DNA of 64,000 bases from Cydia pomonella (lineage: Eukaryota; Arthropoda; Insecta; Lepidoptera; Tortricidae). Shown here one piece after another: positions 1 through 12,181 of the stretch. A program made the position numbers and the translations under genes. The stretch is from contig NC_084711.1 in the NCBI RefSeq assembly GCF_033807575.1, forward strand, positions 4,216,001-4,280,000, in the 5' to 3' direction. How positions within the stretch are numbered: position 1 is the first letter of the stretch; the number at the start of each line of letters is the position of its first letter. Below the pieces are notes generated by a model that ran no database searches, was not told where the DNA came from, and saw only the letters and a program-made list of their open reading frames with translations.

Positions 1-285
1 ACTTTCAATCCGGAGGTCGCGGGTTCTATTCCTGGCTCGTACCAATAAGTTTTTCGGAACTTATGTACATACTATGTGTACATATCATTTGATATTCACC
101 AGTAGCTTTTCGGTTAAGGAGAACATCGTGAGGAAACCTGCATATATCAGCGAAGAAATTCAAAGGTGTATGTAAAGTCCCAATCCGCATCGGGCTAGCG
201 TGGGGACTATAGCCCAAGCGCTCTCACGCATGGGAGGAGGCCTGTGCCCAACAGTGGGACGTATATAAGCTGAATTATCATTTTA
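1..285 (+). mobile_element. tRNA-headed SINE, 5' end outside window
   Basis: The start holds a polymerase III B-box-like GGTCGCGGGTTC segment. It is followed by a body that recurs inverted at 27321-27620 (same blocks around TTTTTCGGAACTTATGTAC, ATCGTGAGGAAACCTGCAT and AGTGGGACGTATATA). The A box lies before the window start. Only the shared body and B box are seen; the family name is not known to me. Confidence 0.8.
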
Positions 286-394
286 CTTTAGGTACTTACA
301 TTTGAAACTAACATTGTATGTATTATCACGGTTATAGGCTCTGTTATCTTATAAATAAATAAATAAAATAAAAATAAAATAAAATAAAAATAAA

Positions 395-3230
395 ATTCAT
401 TTATTTCGGACAATAAGGAATCCATATACCTATACAGCTTATAACTAAATTACAATAATAAAAATTGAAAAAATTTAAAAAATTTAAAATTATTATTAAA
501 TCAAATATACTACAGCTTTAAAAATAATAAAATTATAAAATTAAATTACAACCATTACAATTAATAAATTGACCATATAAATTACATTAAATAAATATAT
601 TATATCACATTAAATTGAACTTATTATTAAGGCTAACGTGCATGGAGGACCAGTGCTTCAAAAGGCCACTGTCCCACCTGTTAGCCACGATCGCCAGGAG
701 GCTATGGCGGCTGTCACGCACCCTACCAAGCATCGCGGCGCAACGCTTGCGGAGCATGGCGTAGAAACCGTCCACGCTCGCGTCCGCAAACATCCCGGAC
801 GCGCTGCAGTATCGCGGCAGCCGCAACAGCACCCTGAAGGCGTCGTTGTATTGGACCCGCAGAGCATTTAGCGATCGCTGGGTATATCTGGTCCATAAGC
901 TGCAAGTATACAGCGATGTACAGTACGCTCTGAACAGAGTTATTTTTACTTGGACTGTACATCGATGAAACCTGCGGGCTATCATATTGGCTCTCATCGC
1001 CAATGCTCTGCGCTCCCTTTCGATGTCCGCGTCGTCGCGCAGATCTTCGGTTACCAAATGCCCTAAGTACTTGAAGGTCGTCACCCTCTTCAGTCCCTGA
1101 CCATTCAGGAGAATCGGAGGTACATACGTTGGGCATTTGTTTCCCGCTTTGAACACCATGTACTCACTTTTGAGTGCGTTATATTTTAAATTGTGGTGGC
1201 GAGCGTACGATTCACAGATGCCCAAAAGTATTTTCAGACCACCAACCGATGGGCTCAGCAACACCATGTCATCAGCATAACTTATATTATTAAAGCTTAC
1301 CCTGTCAACATGGCATCCGACATGAGTGTTGCTGAGCTCACATACTAAGTCATTTATATAAAGATTAAATAATTTGGGAGAGGTAAGCCCCCCCTGCCTC
1401 ACCCCACACTGCAGACCGTATTCGTCCGAGAGTACATCACCCCAACGTACGCTATTTCTCTGGCCCGTATACCAGTACCTAAATATGCGTGTTAGTTCTT
1501 TTGGAAACTCTATCCTGTCCAGCTTTTTCCATAGTAGGTTATAATTTACAAGGTCAAAAGCCTTCGAGAGGTCCAAAAAGCACGCATATATAGGAGTTTT
1601 TTCTGCGGGTATAGTACTCAACAACCTGTTTTAGACAAGTTATTGCGCTCTCAGTTGATAGCCCGGCACGGAAGCCGAACTGAGCATCATGTATTTGCAA
1701 GTACTTGTCCAGTTGCAAATTGAGCAGGCCGTCAAGCACCCTGGCCACAATGGTCGCCAGAGAAATAGGTCTGTAGTTCGACTTATCAGATATATCGCCT
1801 GTTTTATTTTTGACGATCGGAACCACTAATGTTTTAATCATACTCTCGGGCAAATATGAATGACTAATGCAGAGGTTAAAGAGCATTGCTAATAATCTAG
1901 GTAAGTGAGGGCCAGCAAACTGCAGATGCTCGACGCTTAAGTGGTCATGACCGGGAGATTTTCCTCTCTTCATATCCCTTAGTACCCTAGCAACATCTTT
2001 GGCACCAAAACGAACTTGAAGGTCACTTCCAGGTTCAGCGTCAAGCACCGACAGGTCGCTGTCCTCACTGAGAGACGACTTTACACTAAAATGCTCCTTA
2101 AACATGTTCGCCACATCCTTCGCAATTGAGATGCCGTCAACACAGACAGAGAGTCCTGGCCTTGCCTCCATTCGTTTGGTAAGCTTCCAAAAACTGCGAA
2201 AGTCATTCTTACCGTGATGCACAGCGAGCAAATCCATTTTTATTTGCTCCTGATGGTTTTGAACCCATCTAAGTCTAGATTTAAATATTTTACGACTGGA
2301 GCACATCGCAGTAAAAATATGACCTGACCTTGGTCTTCCACACGCAACCCAGTTCTGGAAGCAAAGCCTGGCCTCCCTGTGAGCCTCGCCAACATGTTTG
2401 TTCCACCCTATGACCCTACCCGACCTAGATCTGCTTGTGACCTCTTTACTATGTATAGATGCCTCACAGAGTGTGGTGACTATTTTGTGATACATATTAT
2501 CTAAGATCTTGTGATGGTCTAGGTTGTTACAGCAATTATCGCAACAGGCTTCAAAGTCGGCAGGAAAGTTTATTTGACTTAACAAGGTATTACATTCATT
2601 AGTATAACTGTCAATTTCAATATGCGTACGCTCGCCCCAAACCGTTTGTTTGCCCTCTAATTTATGATTATTATTACACAGCTTAGTGTTGACTATACTA
2701 ATGTTACACTGCACTATTAAAGGGAAATGGTCCGAACAGAACACGCCGTGGTTAATAGAAATATCGATAATCGTTTGCAAACCGGCTTTTGTGGTTACGC
2801 AATGGTCTAACCAACGCTCACACCCGTGTGCTTCACTTAAATACGTAAATGAGTCGGAGTCCATACCTAACTTATCGAGGTCCGCACATATCCAGTCCTG
2901 TTCCGCGCAGAAACTTAACAACTCATTACAAAACAGTTCGCCTGGGTGCGCGTTAAGATCACCTAGTACGAAAACAGTTTCCACGCCACACTCTTTAACT
3001 ATAGTGTTAATAGTACTCACGCATTGAACAAACTCGGGCAGATTATCCGCACAGTTATTCGGCATATACACACTAAACACTAGGATATCTTTATTGCCAG
3101 AAGAAATCTTGATCGCACTGATTCTGGGGTTATCACATTGAATAACTGACGTAGAAGGAAAAAGTTTTATATATATGAGGGCCATTAAGGTGAATTTCCC
3201 CGAGCAAAATTGCTTGTTAGCAGTAATGCA
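395..3230 (-). mobile_element. non-LTR retrotransposon (CR1/L2-like LINE), 5'-truncated
   Basis: The element reads on the minus strand. Its coding part ends at 605, then an AT-rich 3' untranslated stretch runs to about 395. An (AAAAT)n-type simple repeat at 355-398 could be its short microsatellite tail. The open frame continues a little beyond 3185 to about 3230, where endonuclease similarity stops, so the 5' part (ORF1 and the start of the endonuclease) is missing. Clade assignment to the CR1/L2 group is by overall resemblance only; Jockey-like is the alternative. Confidence 0.8.
605..3185 (-). pseudogene. LINE endonuclease-reverse transcriptase, frame-broken
   Basis: Two overlapping minus-strand frames form one polyprotein. 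The upstream frame (1554-3185) carries apurinic-endonuclease motifs GDLNAHPG and SDHFPLIV, a linker, then the reverse transcriptase start (NYRPISLATIVARVLD, AQFGFRAGLSTESAI). The downstream frame (605-1624) resumes with CFLDLSKAFD, then GVRQGGLTSPKLFNLYIND, the catalytic YADD and a KYLGHLV thumb-side motif. The text jumps frame near 1595-1620, just before the FLDLSKAFD block, so this copy carries at least one frameshift and cannot make an intact enzyme. In live elements the protein nicks target DNA and copies its own RNA. Confidence 0.85.
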
Positions 3231-4984
3231 GCGATATGTTATCTCCAGGACTTTACATGACTTATCAGACTAAACCTTTTGTGGTGAAATTTTGTTTGAA
3301 CTTTATCTGGGGCAGTCTAAGTAAACATAGTAATGTTTTGCTTCAATGTAATTAATAATTACTTAATGAAAATTGGTAAGTATCTCAGTAGACAAAAATG
3401 TATTACAATAGTATTATATACAATATAGGCTACTAGGCGTGTTTAGGCAACGAAGCTTGCTGAGTTTCCTAAGTACGAGATTGAAAAGCTTGATTATATC
3501 ACTATTGTACACAATACTTACTATAAAACCTAAATAATTGATGAAAATTGGTAAGTATCATAGTAGACAAAAATGTAATATAAAAGACATAAACTAATAA
3601 CGTAAAAACTAGTGCTTAAGCCAATTCTTGGGATAAGTTGCCAAGCGGACTCCAGGCTCCCATGAGCCGGGGTAAAATGTCGGGACAACGCGAGGAAGAT
3701 GATGATAGTTCGCCCGATAGGAAATCGGATCTGTGATAAAATATCACCAATCGACTTGGTAATGCCGAAAATGAAGGTATACCTAAATTCTTATTCTTAT
3801 GCATTGACGTTGCCGTCGTATATTTAACTGACATACAGTGACTATATTGGTTAATATTATAATCAATAACGTAGAGGCAGAGGTCGTAGCGGGGCAGTTC
3901 AGGGTCACGCTGAAATAGCCGTTGGCTCATAGTGCAGCGTGAACTCGAGAACAGAACTATCGTGCGAGAAATAAAAAAACAAAATAATAACATATTTTTG
4001 GTGATCAGCAGGTTGTTTGTATTTTATTTATTTACATTAGCATTTCGAAGGTGTTGCAGTTGTGGCGTGTTAAAAAGAACGGCAAGGTAAATAAAATACG
4101 TTGTGTTGACCTACTAAGTCTATTTTCAATTTGCCGTACCACTACCAACTGACAGGCTAATCAGTAGGTACCTAAGTTGTTTTGAGAAATGATGTATGTA
4201 AACGGCATTGACAGCAATTGTAGCATGCAATATTCTAGTTATTTCTACAGAAATTTTAATGCTAACTACAATGGATCTATAATATTTAAATGCCTATAGG
4301 TAATTGCCTACAATGAATTAATCATATTTAATGTTGTTGATTACCTACATACGATATTTTCCTTCAAAGCGATTAAGTCACTAACATCGACATTTTGGAA
4401 GTATTGCAATATCCACGACCTCGAAAGGGATATCAAGAAAAAAAAGCGGTAATCTTGTTTGTTTATTGCCACGAAGTGGAATTCAAATATCGAACGCCAT
4501 TAACTGCACTAATGAACCGGAACACTTCTTACTAAACTTTGACGAAGCATAGACGCAGTTTGTAGCCATAGCGTTTTCTTGAGTGTTTTGTAATTTGAAT
4601 ATTCTATATGGCCACTTAGACGGCCATTATCTATTGTTTATCATTTCTTACATTTGACAAAGGCGTTCACTCTTATTACAACGGTGCTAACGTTTAATGT
4701 CGTTGAATCCACTGGCCTTCGTGAAATATAAGAAATGCTAGTACGATAGGCGATACGAATGGCAGGAAAATCAAGTGTAAAATGATCTGCAAATACGTAA
4801 CAACTGTGCGTAGTCATAAATAGCTCTTATACTAGATTGGTGAGCTATCTACACTGCACTAGACAGTCAATTGGAATAGTAAACAGCGCGCAAAGCGATC
4901 CACTTTATGCCCTTATCAGTACTGTCAGGACATTATCACCTCGATATCGTTTCCTAAAACAGGTGCCATTCACAGTTCATAGTA
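3231..4984. other. intergenic, upstream of the tetraspanin gene
   Basis: I see no gene. A direct repeat of about 38 bp (core GAAAATTGGTAAGTATC) occurs at about 3365-3402 and 3539-3577. About 3613-3690 is a fragment of the dispersed repeat also seen at 53403-53460 and 55523-55612 (shared GCCAAGCGGACTCCAGGCTC block). The last kilobase should hold the tetraspanin promoter and 5' UTR, but no TATA box or initiator can be singled out. Confidence 0.5.
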
Positions 4985-7900
4985 ATGCAAATGAATAGTG
5001 AACCGAAGAAAACACAAGTAAATATGCAAAATATGAAGTTCACGAAGACGGAGGCGGAGTATAACCTGAAGTCCATCAGGTTTCTGCTGCTGACCATCAC
5101 AACTATGTTTATTGTAAGTATTTTATGAAACTCCTTTTATACAATAGCGGGTACATCATTTATTTATAATGTTTCTACCGTGAAAGTTAGGTATACCCAC
5201 GCGTTATTATTTTATCATAAATCCTTGATGCATAACAATTTCACAATAACATTGCGCTTTCACGCTCGTGACGTACCTATGTTTTACCTGACTACGGCTT
5301 AGGAATGGTTATGATACTTATGATTTAGCAGTCGTGAAGTGCCTAGATAGACAGGTAGGTACATTGTAGAGACTGTATAGTCTGTTACACCAATTTTGTG
5401 ACTAGGGCACGTAAAATCGATTTCTATGGAAAATCGCCTTGTCCACATACATGCGTTTTTAAAATTTCGCACCGTTTTCTACCGACAAATTCGTTTACCA
5501 GACTACCATGAATATAAAGCCTTACCTTCATTTTTTTTTTAAATCGTCCTTATCGAGTTTTATCACGCGGGATTTTACGGTAACTATACTTAGGTGCAGG
5601 TTTATTGTATAGGTGCCTATATTGTGTTTATGTGTGCACGATGTGAAACAATACCTAAGATAACGATCGTAGCGATTAATGATGGTAAATAGATGAATTA
5701 GTCCATGAAACATGAACTGTTTGATGATGACATTGACAACATGCAGCGCAGTACCTACCTGATTGCTTGTCACAGAACGTAGGTACTTTCCCATTAAGAA
5801 ATGTGAAATTCTTAAAGAATAGAGTAACCTCGTAAGACAAGTGTTAGTTCTAAATAAGTATCTGTAAGCTATTATGTATGGAATAATTGTAGTTAACTAC
5901 GGGAAGCACAGAATATACCCGAGATAATTAATTTAGTAGCAAAGGCAAACTTACTAAGTTATCTTATCATGTTACCTATTCTTACTGATATTTATTTTAT
6001 TCATGTGACAGCCAAGCTTTATATGTATTTATTTGGGTACACTATTTACCCTCCTTACAATCTACATCTGAATGTGACGTTAAGTTAATGGAAAGGTATT
6101 CGTTTCTCATTTCATTTGAATTCATATTTAATTACTACGACTCAATACCTAAATCAATAAAGATTCTAGGTCAGCGGGAACTGTCCTTTATGTTGTAATG
6201 AGTTCTTTGTATAACGTGTGGCATAATCTAGGTACATTTAGGTACTTATCTTCGGATAAGATAGAATAAAAACTAATATAAATAACTAGTTATGCTCCTT
6301 ATGTATTTGAAGAAGGAATTTTTATTAGTCAGGTAATATGTCTCCGGCCAGATTTCAGGCAAACATTAGACATATCTGTGCCTGATTCCCGCCAAACATT
6401 GTGAACATGTTGATATCCCTTAGACAGATCTGATCTCGGGCTTAGAATGACGCTTACGCTTGAAGATAATTGAAGTGTGTAAAATGGAAGCCAGACTACA
6501 AATGGAAAAACATGACCTCTCTTGAGCTTCATAGCCGCAGCTTGAATTTATCAATACCCATGTAAGGTTTTTTTTTTTTTTTTTTTTAAAGAGTTAAAAG
6601 TGTCAATTTTGGCCTCAGGGCCCTCGCTATGTATACGGGCGACCCTGTTACCGTTGTGACTTTTGCGAGGTGTTTGTATAATTGTGCGATGCCAGATGTG
6701 TCATCGCAAATCGAGAGAATCGTGATGCACAATTTAGACATCTGGCTTTGCTGTTATGCGTGGACTATTAGGACATAAGGTCCCCGCTGTGATACGGGCG
6801 GCCATAGGTCCTTATCTTATGTTGTTTTATGTGAATGTTATTAGAGATATTATTATTTATTACTCGGATGTAGCTGTTGTATTTTAAAGTGGATTACCCA
6901 TGTAAGGTTAACGGACTGGACTGGAAGACGTGCTCGTAATTCCGCAACGATCATGGCTAAAACAGTGCAGCAGGTATCTCGGAATAGCAGGACTGGAAGC
7001 CCATGGTGGCATTTTATAGCTAAAAGTCTAAAGCGGCAAAACTGACCAACACGCCCTACGCAATAGCGTACACAAGGACTTTGACTCATTGGTCAAACTT
7101 GTAAATAGCTTTATTCATTGGGGTCCATATCTGTGGTTTTAATTGACGCAAACATTGACATATATATCTAAGGACGGGCCTTACGGACAATAAGAATAGG
7201 GCCAGTACAGCGGTGTCACGCACACGAATTTGAGCCAATCGTGCAGTCTAACGCCGCAACGCGATTGGTTGATGAGTTCGCACCACGCGCGCGATTAGTT
7301 GCAACTAGTTCCGTTAGACTGCACGATTGGCTCGAATTTGAGAGTGACACCACTGAACTAGCGCCATTCTTAGTGCCCGTAAGGCCTGTCCTTAGATATA
7401 TACCTATATATGTCAATGGGCGCAAAAGGTTATGCTTCAGTAAAAACCACTGACATATCTACCCATAGATATCCAATATACCCATGCATTACACAGAGGT
7501 ATTTTTAATAGTATCCTGATAATTAATCTATATTTGCAGATAGTAGCAGGCCTGATGGTTGTCCTCGGCTTTTCCGTATACTCGGAGTACCACGACTTCT
7601 CTTTCTTCTACGGCGCGAAAGGCGGTCGCTTCGTCACCCTGTCGGCGCTGTCGGTTTTCATCGGCATGGTGCTGCTGGTGGTCACCTCCTTCGGGTTCTT
7701 CGGCAGTCTTAAGCAGAGCACGTGCTTGGTCAATTTGGTAAGTATTTCAACTTGGTATAAAACTACGATAACATTAATCAACGTAGCATCTTACCTGCAC
7801 AAGTACAGGACGGTAAAGAAATACCTAACACCTTAAGACTAAGGTAGAAAGATATGCCTAAGTATGGTATTCCACCTGTCCAATTTCTTGGTCCAATGTG

Positions 7901-10900
7901 TATTTGCATCTCACATTTTGCTTTACGAGAGAGTGAGACGCAATGCACATTGGACAAAGAAATTGGGCAGGTGGAATATCATGTTTGGAAACATTTTTGG
8001 GATTCTTTAAGTTTTCAATTAGTAGGTAGCTATGTTAAAATATGCTCCTTACGCATCGAAACGATGCTCAATACTTGCTTATTATCCTACGATGACCTCC
8101 TCCTGACTATTATCCTAGTGTCATTTATGAAAATAGTAGGTATTAATTAATAGGTAACAACACGTGAAAATCAAAGCAAACACTAGGTACTTAATCACCA
8201 ACATTGACATTCTAGGGAAATATGTAGGTAATCTTTATCAAAAAGACCAGATTTGGAATTTAAAATTGTTGTATCATTTTATGGTCTTTATCAGCAGTTC
8301 TACTAGCACAAGTTCATATCACTAAATCACTAAGGACATTTTAGGTAATGCGTGTTTTGGTATCGAGGGAAATACTCCTTAAAGATAGATCTTGATCGTC
8401 GAAGATTATTTTATTCGTGAAAGCTTAACTAGACTAGAGGCAACACTATTTTGCTCTACTAGCGTAACGATACTCAGGAGGTTGACGTTTGCCGAACGAG
8501 TGCGTGCGAGAGAAGGACGCGTATAACCGTATCCTTGGTCCTTTTGAGGTAACATTACTATCTCCTGATAACGGTGTAACGGTACCGAAAGTTTCCCACG
8601 CAACTAAAACTACGCTTAATTACACACAATAAAATGGACAATACTTCTTTGACTCTGCCGAAATTTTGCGGAGGTGAACCCTAATAAACAAATATAATAC
8701 AATAACGTTACGGAACTTAATGAGTGAATATTGAACAATAGTCGACCGTAACGGTTTCAGGTTATACAATAACATAGTGCAAGTTTACGGGGTCCGGCTT
8801 ACAAGAACTAACTGTTATTTTATTGCGTTGCTACAAAAATGAATCTACGTATTCTATTCTCTAGTTATAAAATTATTTCTATTTCTAATTATTAATAAGC
8901 TATTCTATATCTACATGCTAAACGATGTCGTAGTGGATGGACACGTCGGCTACAACATGAATAATATTTCACCAAGATCCCATTGTAAATCGTGGAAATT
9001 ATGAAGGTGGATAACAAATTCCGCCCAATCACTTTTAATTAATGCATGCCAAAAGTCCCGGGCCACACTGGTCTCCCCTTTATATACCCATACGTATTAT
9101 TTCTGACGAGGTTTTTAACTCAATTTTGATTTGTTTATTCCAGTACGCGTTCTTCCTGAGCCTCATCCTAATTGTGATGCTGGTGGTGGTGATCCTGGCC
9201 TGCACTCTGGACTCCTCAACCGTGATGAAGTACCTCTCCATCCCCATATCCGGGTACGCCGCTGATCCTGAGATCCAGGATGAGATTGATTCGCTGCAGT
9301 ACTCGGTAAGTTATACGACATCTTATTGCCTCCCTGATACTCGTAGCTCAATTCTGATACCTATATTTGGTATGCTAGTTGGGGACAGATGAAATGCGTA
9401 GATGTGTAGATGATAGGGCGTCAAGAAAATTTGTTTCGATCGTCCCATCACAGACGTCTAACTCTCAGAAATGCATCTAAAGTACAGAATAATCCTAAGT
9501 AATCCTGCGATCAGGATTACAAAAAATAAACTGTTATTTTTAACATTAGAAACTTTTTGTAGTTACAGTTACTAAAATTAGAGTAATTATAATCATTACC
9601 TATCGACATTGTAAACGACAACATCATGTATGTAAATGTGGGAAAGTTACAGTCAATTCCTGTCTTATCGTACAAGTATTTGGTAAAGCACCTTCTAACC
9701 CCATTTAATCCATTCTTGATAACTATATAGGGAGGATCTTCAGAGATTGTAATGTTGCCGAGTATCAACATATTTTCCAACACTTCCAGTTAAATTGCTG
9801 CGGCAGCGACTCCTACCTCGACTACTTGAACACCGAGTTCACCAGCAACCACTCCACCGTCATCACCACCAAGGAGACAGACGGCGACATCGTCACCATG
9901 GTCGTCCCTGCTTCTTGTTGCTCAAGTGCTGTTGATGTGATCTGTACAAGACTTAGGACTACTAGTTGCAAGGACGCTTTGGTTAATATGGTCATTCAGA
10001 ACTCTACGGTCATTGGAGTTCTGGGTGTCTCTGTGATGTTTATCAAGGTAAGACTTAAAAAAGTAGGCATTTTCAAACTTAAATGCTTAAAGTCATCGAA
10101 ACTATGGTCGTTCCTGCCTCTTGCTGCTTAAGTTCTGTGGATGTTTTGTACAAGACTTGGACTATTAGTTGCTAGGATGTGCTTGTCAACATGGTTAATC
10201 AGAAATCGACTGTTATTGAAGCTCTGGGTGTCTTTTTCATGTTCCTTCTAGAATATTCGCATTAACACTGTCTATACACTTACACTATCCATCACTGAAT
10301 TGTCATCTTTAGGTCACATCATGGGCGTAGGCAGGTGTACAGGCAGAAGGGGGGCAGCTGCCCCCCCTCTGCCTCTACCTCAAATTTTACATACAATGTA
10401 TGCCCCTCTGCGGCGTCTGCCTCCCCCTAGGCCTCCAGTGATATCAACTTGCCCTCCCCTAGTTCACTGGCTGGCTACGCCCTTGGGCCACATTGCCAGA
10501 TTCAGATAAACACTTCGAGAACTGAACGGGAACGCGGAAAGCAGAAGAAATCGTGTCAAATTTCCGCCGAGGTGACTTTGAAAATTTTACCGCAGCAGGG
10601 GTCTATCTCAGCACGCTGATAATAATCGACTCCTAACACTGACATTTTCTTGCCAATTCCGGGTCAATAGGTATTAGCAAGCATTAGGTAACGATGGTAC
10701 CTGCGTCAATATTTGCTTGTTGGACCAGCAATGTACGGCAAATCGTCAGTTAGGTGATCATTGAATACCGTGATGAAAAATGTGGAACAGGGGACAGGGG
10801 GGAAAAATTTGACCTGGCTGTTGTCACGTTTGAGACAACAGCTTTTGGTGTTCGTGTTCCTATATTAATTTATCTATATATTCCAGCTCCTCGGCATCAT

Positions 10901-11075
10901 CTTTGCTCTCCTTCTGGCCCGCTGCATCCGCAAGAGTAAGAGCGAGCGCGCGCTAATCCAGTGGAAGATCCGCGAGCAGATGATCCTCGCGCGTCAACAC
11001 ACTGATGAATACAAGGCCGGTCATACAGGCGTCATGACGGTGTCTTTGGAGCAACCTACTTCTAGCAACGCATAA
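4985..11075 (+). CDS. tetraspanin (CD63-like family), 5 exons, 311 aa
   Basis: Exons are 4985-5113, 7540-7737, 9144-9305, 9790-10047 and 10887-11075. All four introns are phase 0 with GTAAG(T/A) donors and CAG acceptors. The 311-residue product has four membrane segments (about 33-58, 75-100, 110-131, 236-262). The large extracellular loop starts with the hallmark CCG (C166, C167, G168) and adds PASCC, VICTRL and TSCKDA cysteines, giving six loop cysteines. The exon 3/4 join reads IDSLQYSLNCCG, which fits the family pattern before CCG and supports the acceptor at 9789. Tetraspanins organise receptor and integrin microdomains in plasma and endosomal membranes. The start was chosen as the first ATG in frame; nearby in-frame ATGs at codons 3, 14 and 17 are alternatives. 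The length is somewhat above the usual 220-300. The subfamily is not resolved. Confidence 0.92.
6570..6894 (-). mobile_element. retroposed element with poly-A tail and target duplication
   Basis: A T-run of about 20 (6568-6587) marks a poly-A tail of a minus-strand insert. Both sides carry the same 15 bp, TACCCATGTAAGGTT, at 6555-6569 and 6895-6909, a target-site duplication typical of L1-style retroposition. The body contains two related CGCCCGTAT-type segments and no open frame. It lies in intron 1 of the tetraspanin gene. The source family is not recognised. Confidence 0.75.
7153..7418. mobile_element. foldback MITE in tetraspanin intron 1
   Basis: The left arm (from CATTGACATATATA, CTAAGGAC, CCTTACGG, CAATCGTGCAGTCTAAC) pairs with the right arm read in reverse (GTTAGACTGCACGATTGG, CCGTAAGG, GTCCTTAG, TGTCAATG). 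The insert is therefore an almost full-length imperfect palindrome of about 265 bp. No coding capacity. Confidence 0.7.
7866..7980. mobile_element. short foldback element, ~115 bp
   Basis: Arms of about 48 bp pair end to end: GGTATTCCACCTGTCCAATT on the left against AATTGGGCAGGTGGAATATC on the right, with TCTCAC/GTGAGA at the loop side. It lies in tetraspanin intron 2. Confidence 0.65.
10101..10254 (+). pseudogene. decayed duplicate of tetraspanin exon 4 (3' part)
   Basis: Just 50 bp after exon 4, this stretch repeats the last ~155 bp of that exon. Matching blocks include ATGGTCGT.CCTGC, TACAAGACTT, CTGGGTGTCT and TCATGTT. Read in the exon frame it gives MVVPASCC and TISC, then a TAG stop. 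The splice donor is not conserved. This is a dead tandem copy of the second half of the large extracellular loop and the start of membrane segment 4. Confidence 0.85.
10320..10484. mobile_element. MITE with GGGCGTAG ends
   Basis: The left end CATGGGCGTAGGCAGG pairs with the right end CTGGCTGGCTACGCCCTT. The interior holds a G-run/C-run hairpin around CAGCTG. It sits in tetraspanin intron 4. No coding capacity. Confidence 0.6.
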
Positions 11076-11830
11076 ACTGTTTTCAAAATCAAATCTGTGG
11101 CTACTTGCGATCATTGGCGCTGCTATTTAAATATGAAATGTACCGGCTGTGTAAAAAGGTTCAAATTTCTTTGACTCTAGTATGTCCTTTATTCTATGCT
11201 ACATACAATAATCGAAACACTAAATAACTATTTTTACGTCACTGGAGAGAAATTTCCCGCTCCGCCTTGAAGGTATTATGCAGTATTATTTTATTACCTT
11301 TATATATATCATATCTGAATTTTGCACAATATATGCTACTCACAAACTAAACTAGAGCAAGATATCTATACTAGATTAAATTATTATTTGTATTACTATT
11401 ATGTACCACAATATTACTTAGTAAAAAATATTGCGTTACAAAATTTGGAAGCGAGGGACAGTTATATTTAAAATAATGGAATTGTAAATAGTATATAGTA
11501 TGTAATTAAGTCCCGTGTCTAATCTTTTATTGCAGATGTTCTTAACAAAAGGGACCAGCGTTCATTTGGAAATGAGGTATTAGTATTTTTATGTGTAAAA
11601 TAAAATATTTTAAATATGTTCTATAGTAGTTTTATAATATTGTAGTTCTTGTGTATAGATTTAGGTCACTTAGATTGTATCCTGGTCATAAGTATGTGAA
11701 TAAGACTAAAATTATGCTAGAAATGTTTTAATTGCACACAAGATGTAATAATGTGGTTTTCTTAATAAGTTTGCTATATTTAATATGAGCACAGTACAAT
11801 AAAAACACCAATAAAGTTTTACTAGTAAAT
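11076..11830 (+). other. tetraspanin 3' UTR with poly-A signals
   Basis: AT-rich sequence after the TAA stop, without coding signal. AATAAA hexamers lie at 11798-11803 and 11810-11815, with a further one near 11867. The 3' end placement is inferred. Between here and 12182 (the stop of the convergent ALKBH4 gene) I see only AT-rich spacer. Confidence 0.5.
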
Positions 11831-12181
11831 ACAAGAATGTTATCTAACTTATTGGTTCTAGCATCAATAAAGGGAAATAAATTGTTTTTATGTGTTTACC
11901 TATATATTGATAAGATATTTGTTAGGGCTAACATTTTATCTTCGATACGAATCCTGACTCGTCAATAATAACAGGTTGTTTCAATTTCTCAATAAATTAT
12001 ATTGATTTCTTTTATATTACAACTTACATAAGTCACTGGAATAGAATATCACTATTATGGGCAAACCATATTATTAGCTAAGTATAAATGTCATATTTTC
12101 ATAATTTTATGTTTATGGTGGAGCTTCAACACTCCAAAACTTGCTATCTGAGTAAACTTAGATGGATTCAAATTTTCAATC

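Noticed and set aside
1..285. Functional tRNA gene
   Set aside because: The tRNA-like box is followed by a repeat body seen in other copies, so it is a SINE.
9744..9789. Possible earlier acceptor for tetraspanin exon 4, giving FQHFQLNCCG
   Set aside because: The acceptor at 9743 would enter in the wrong phase; the 9789 acceptor gives IDSLQYSLNCCG in phase 0, a better family match.
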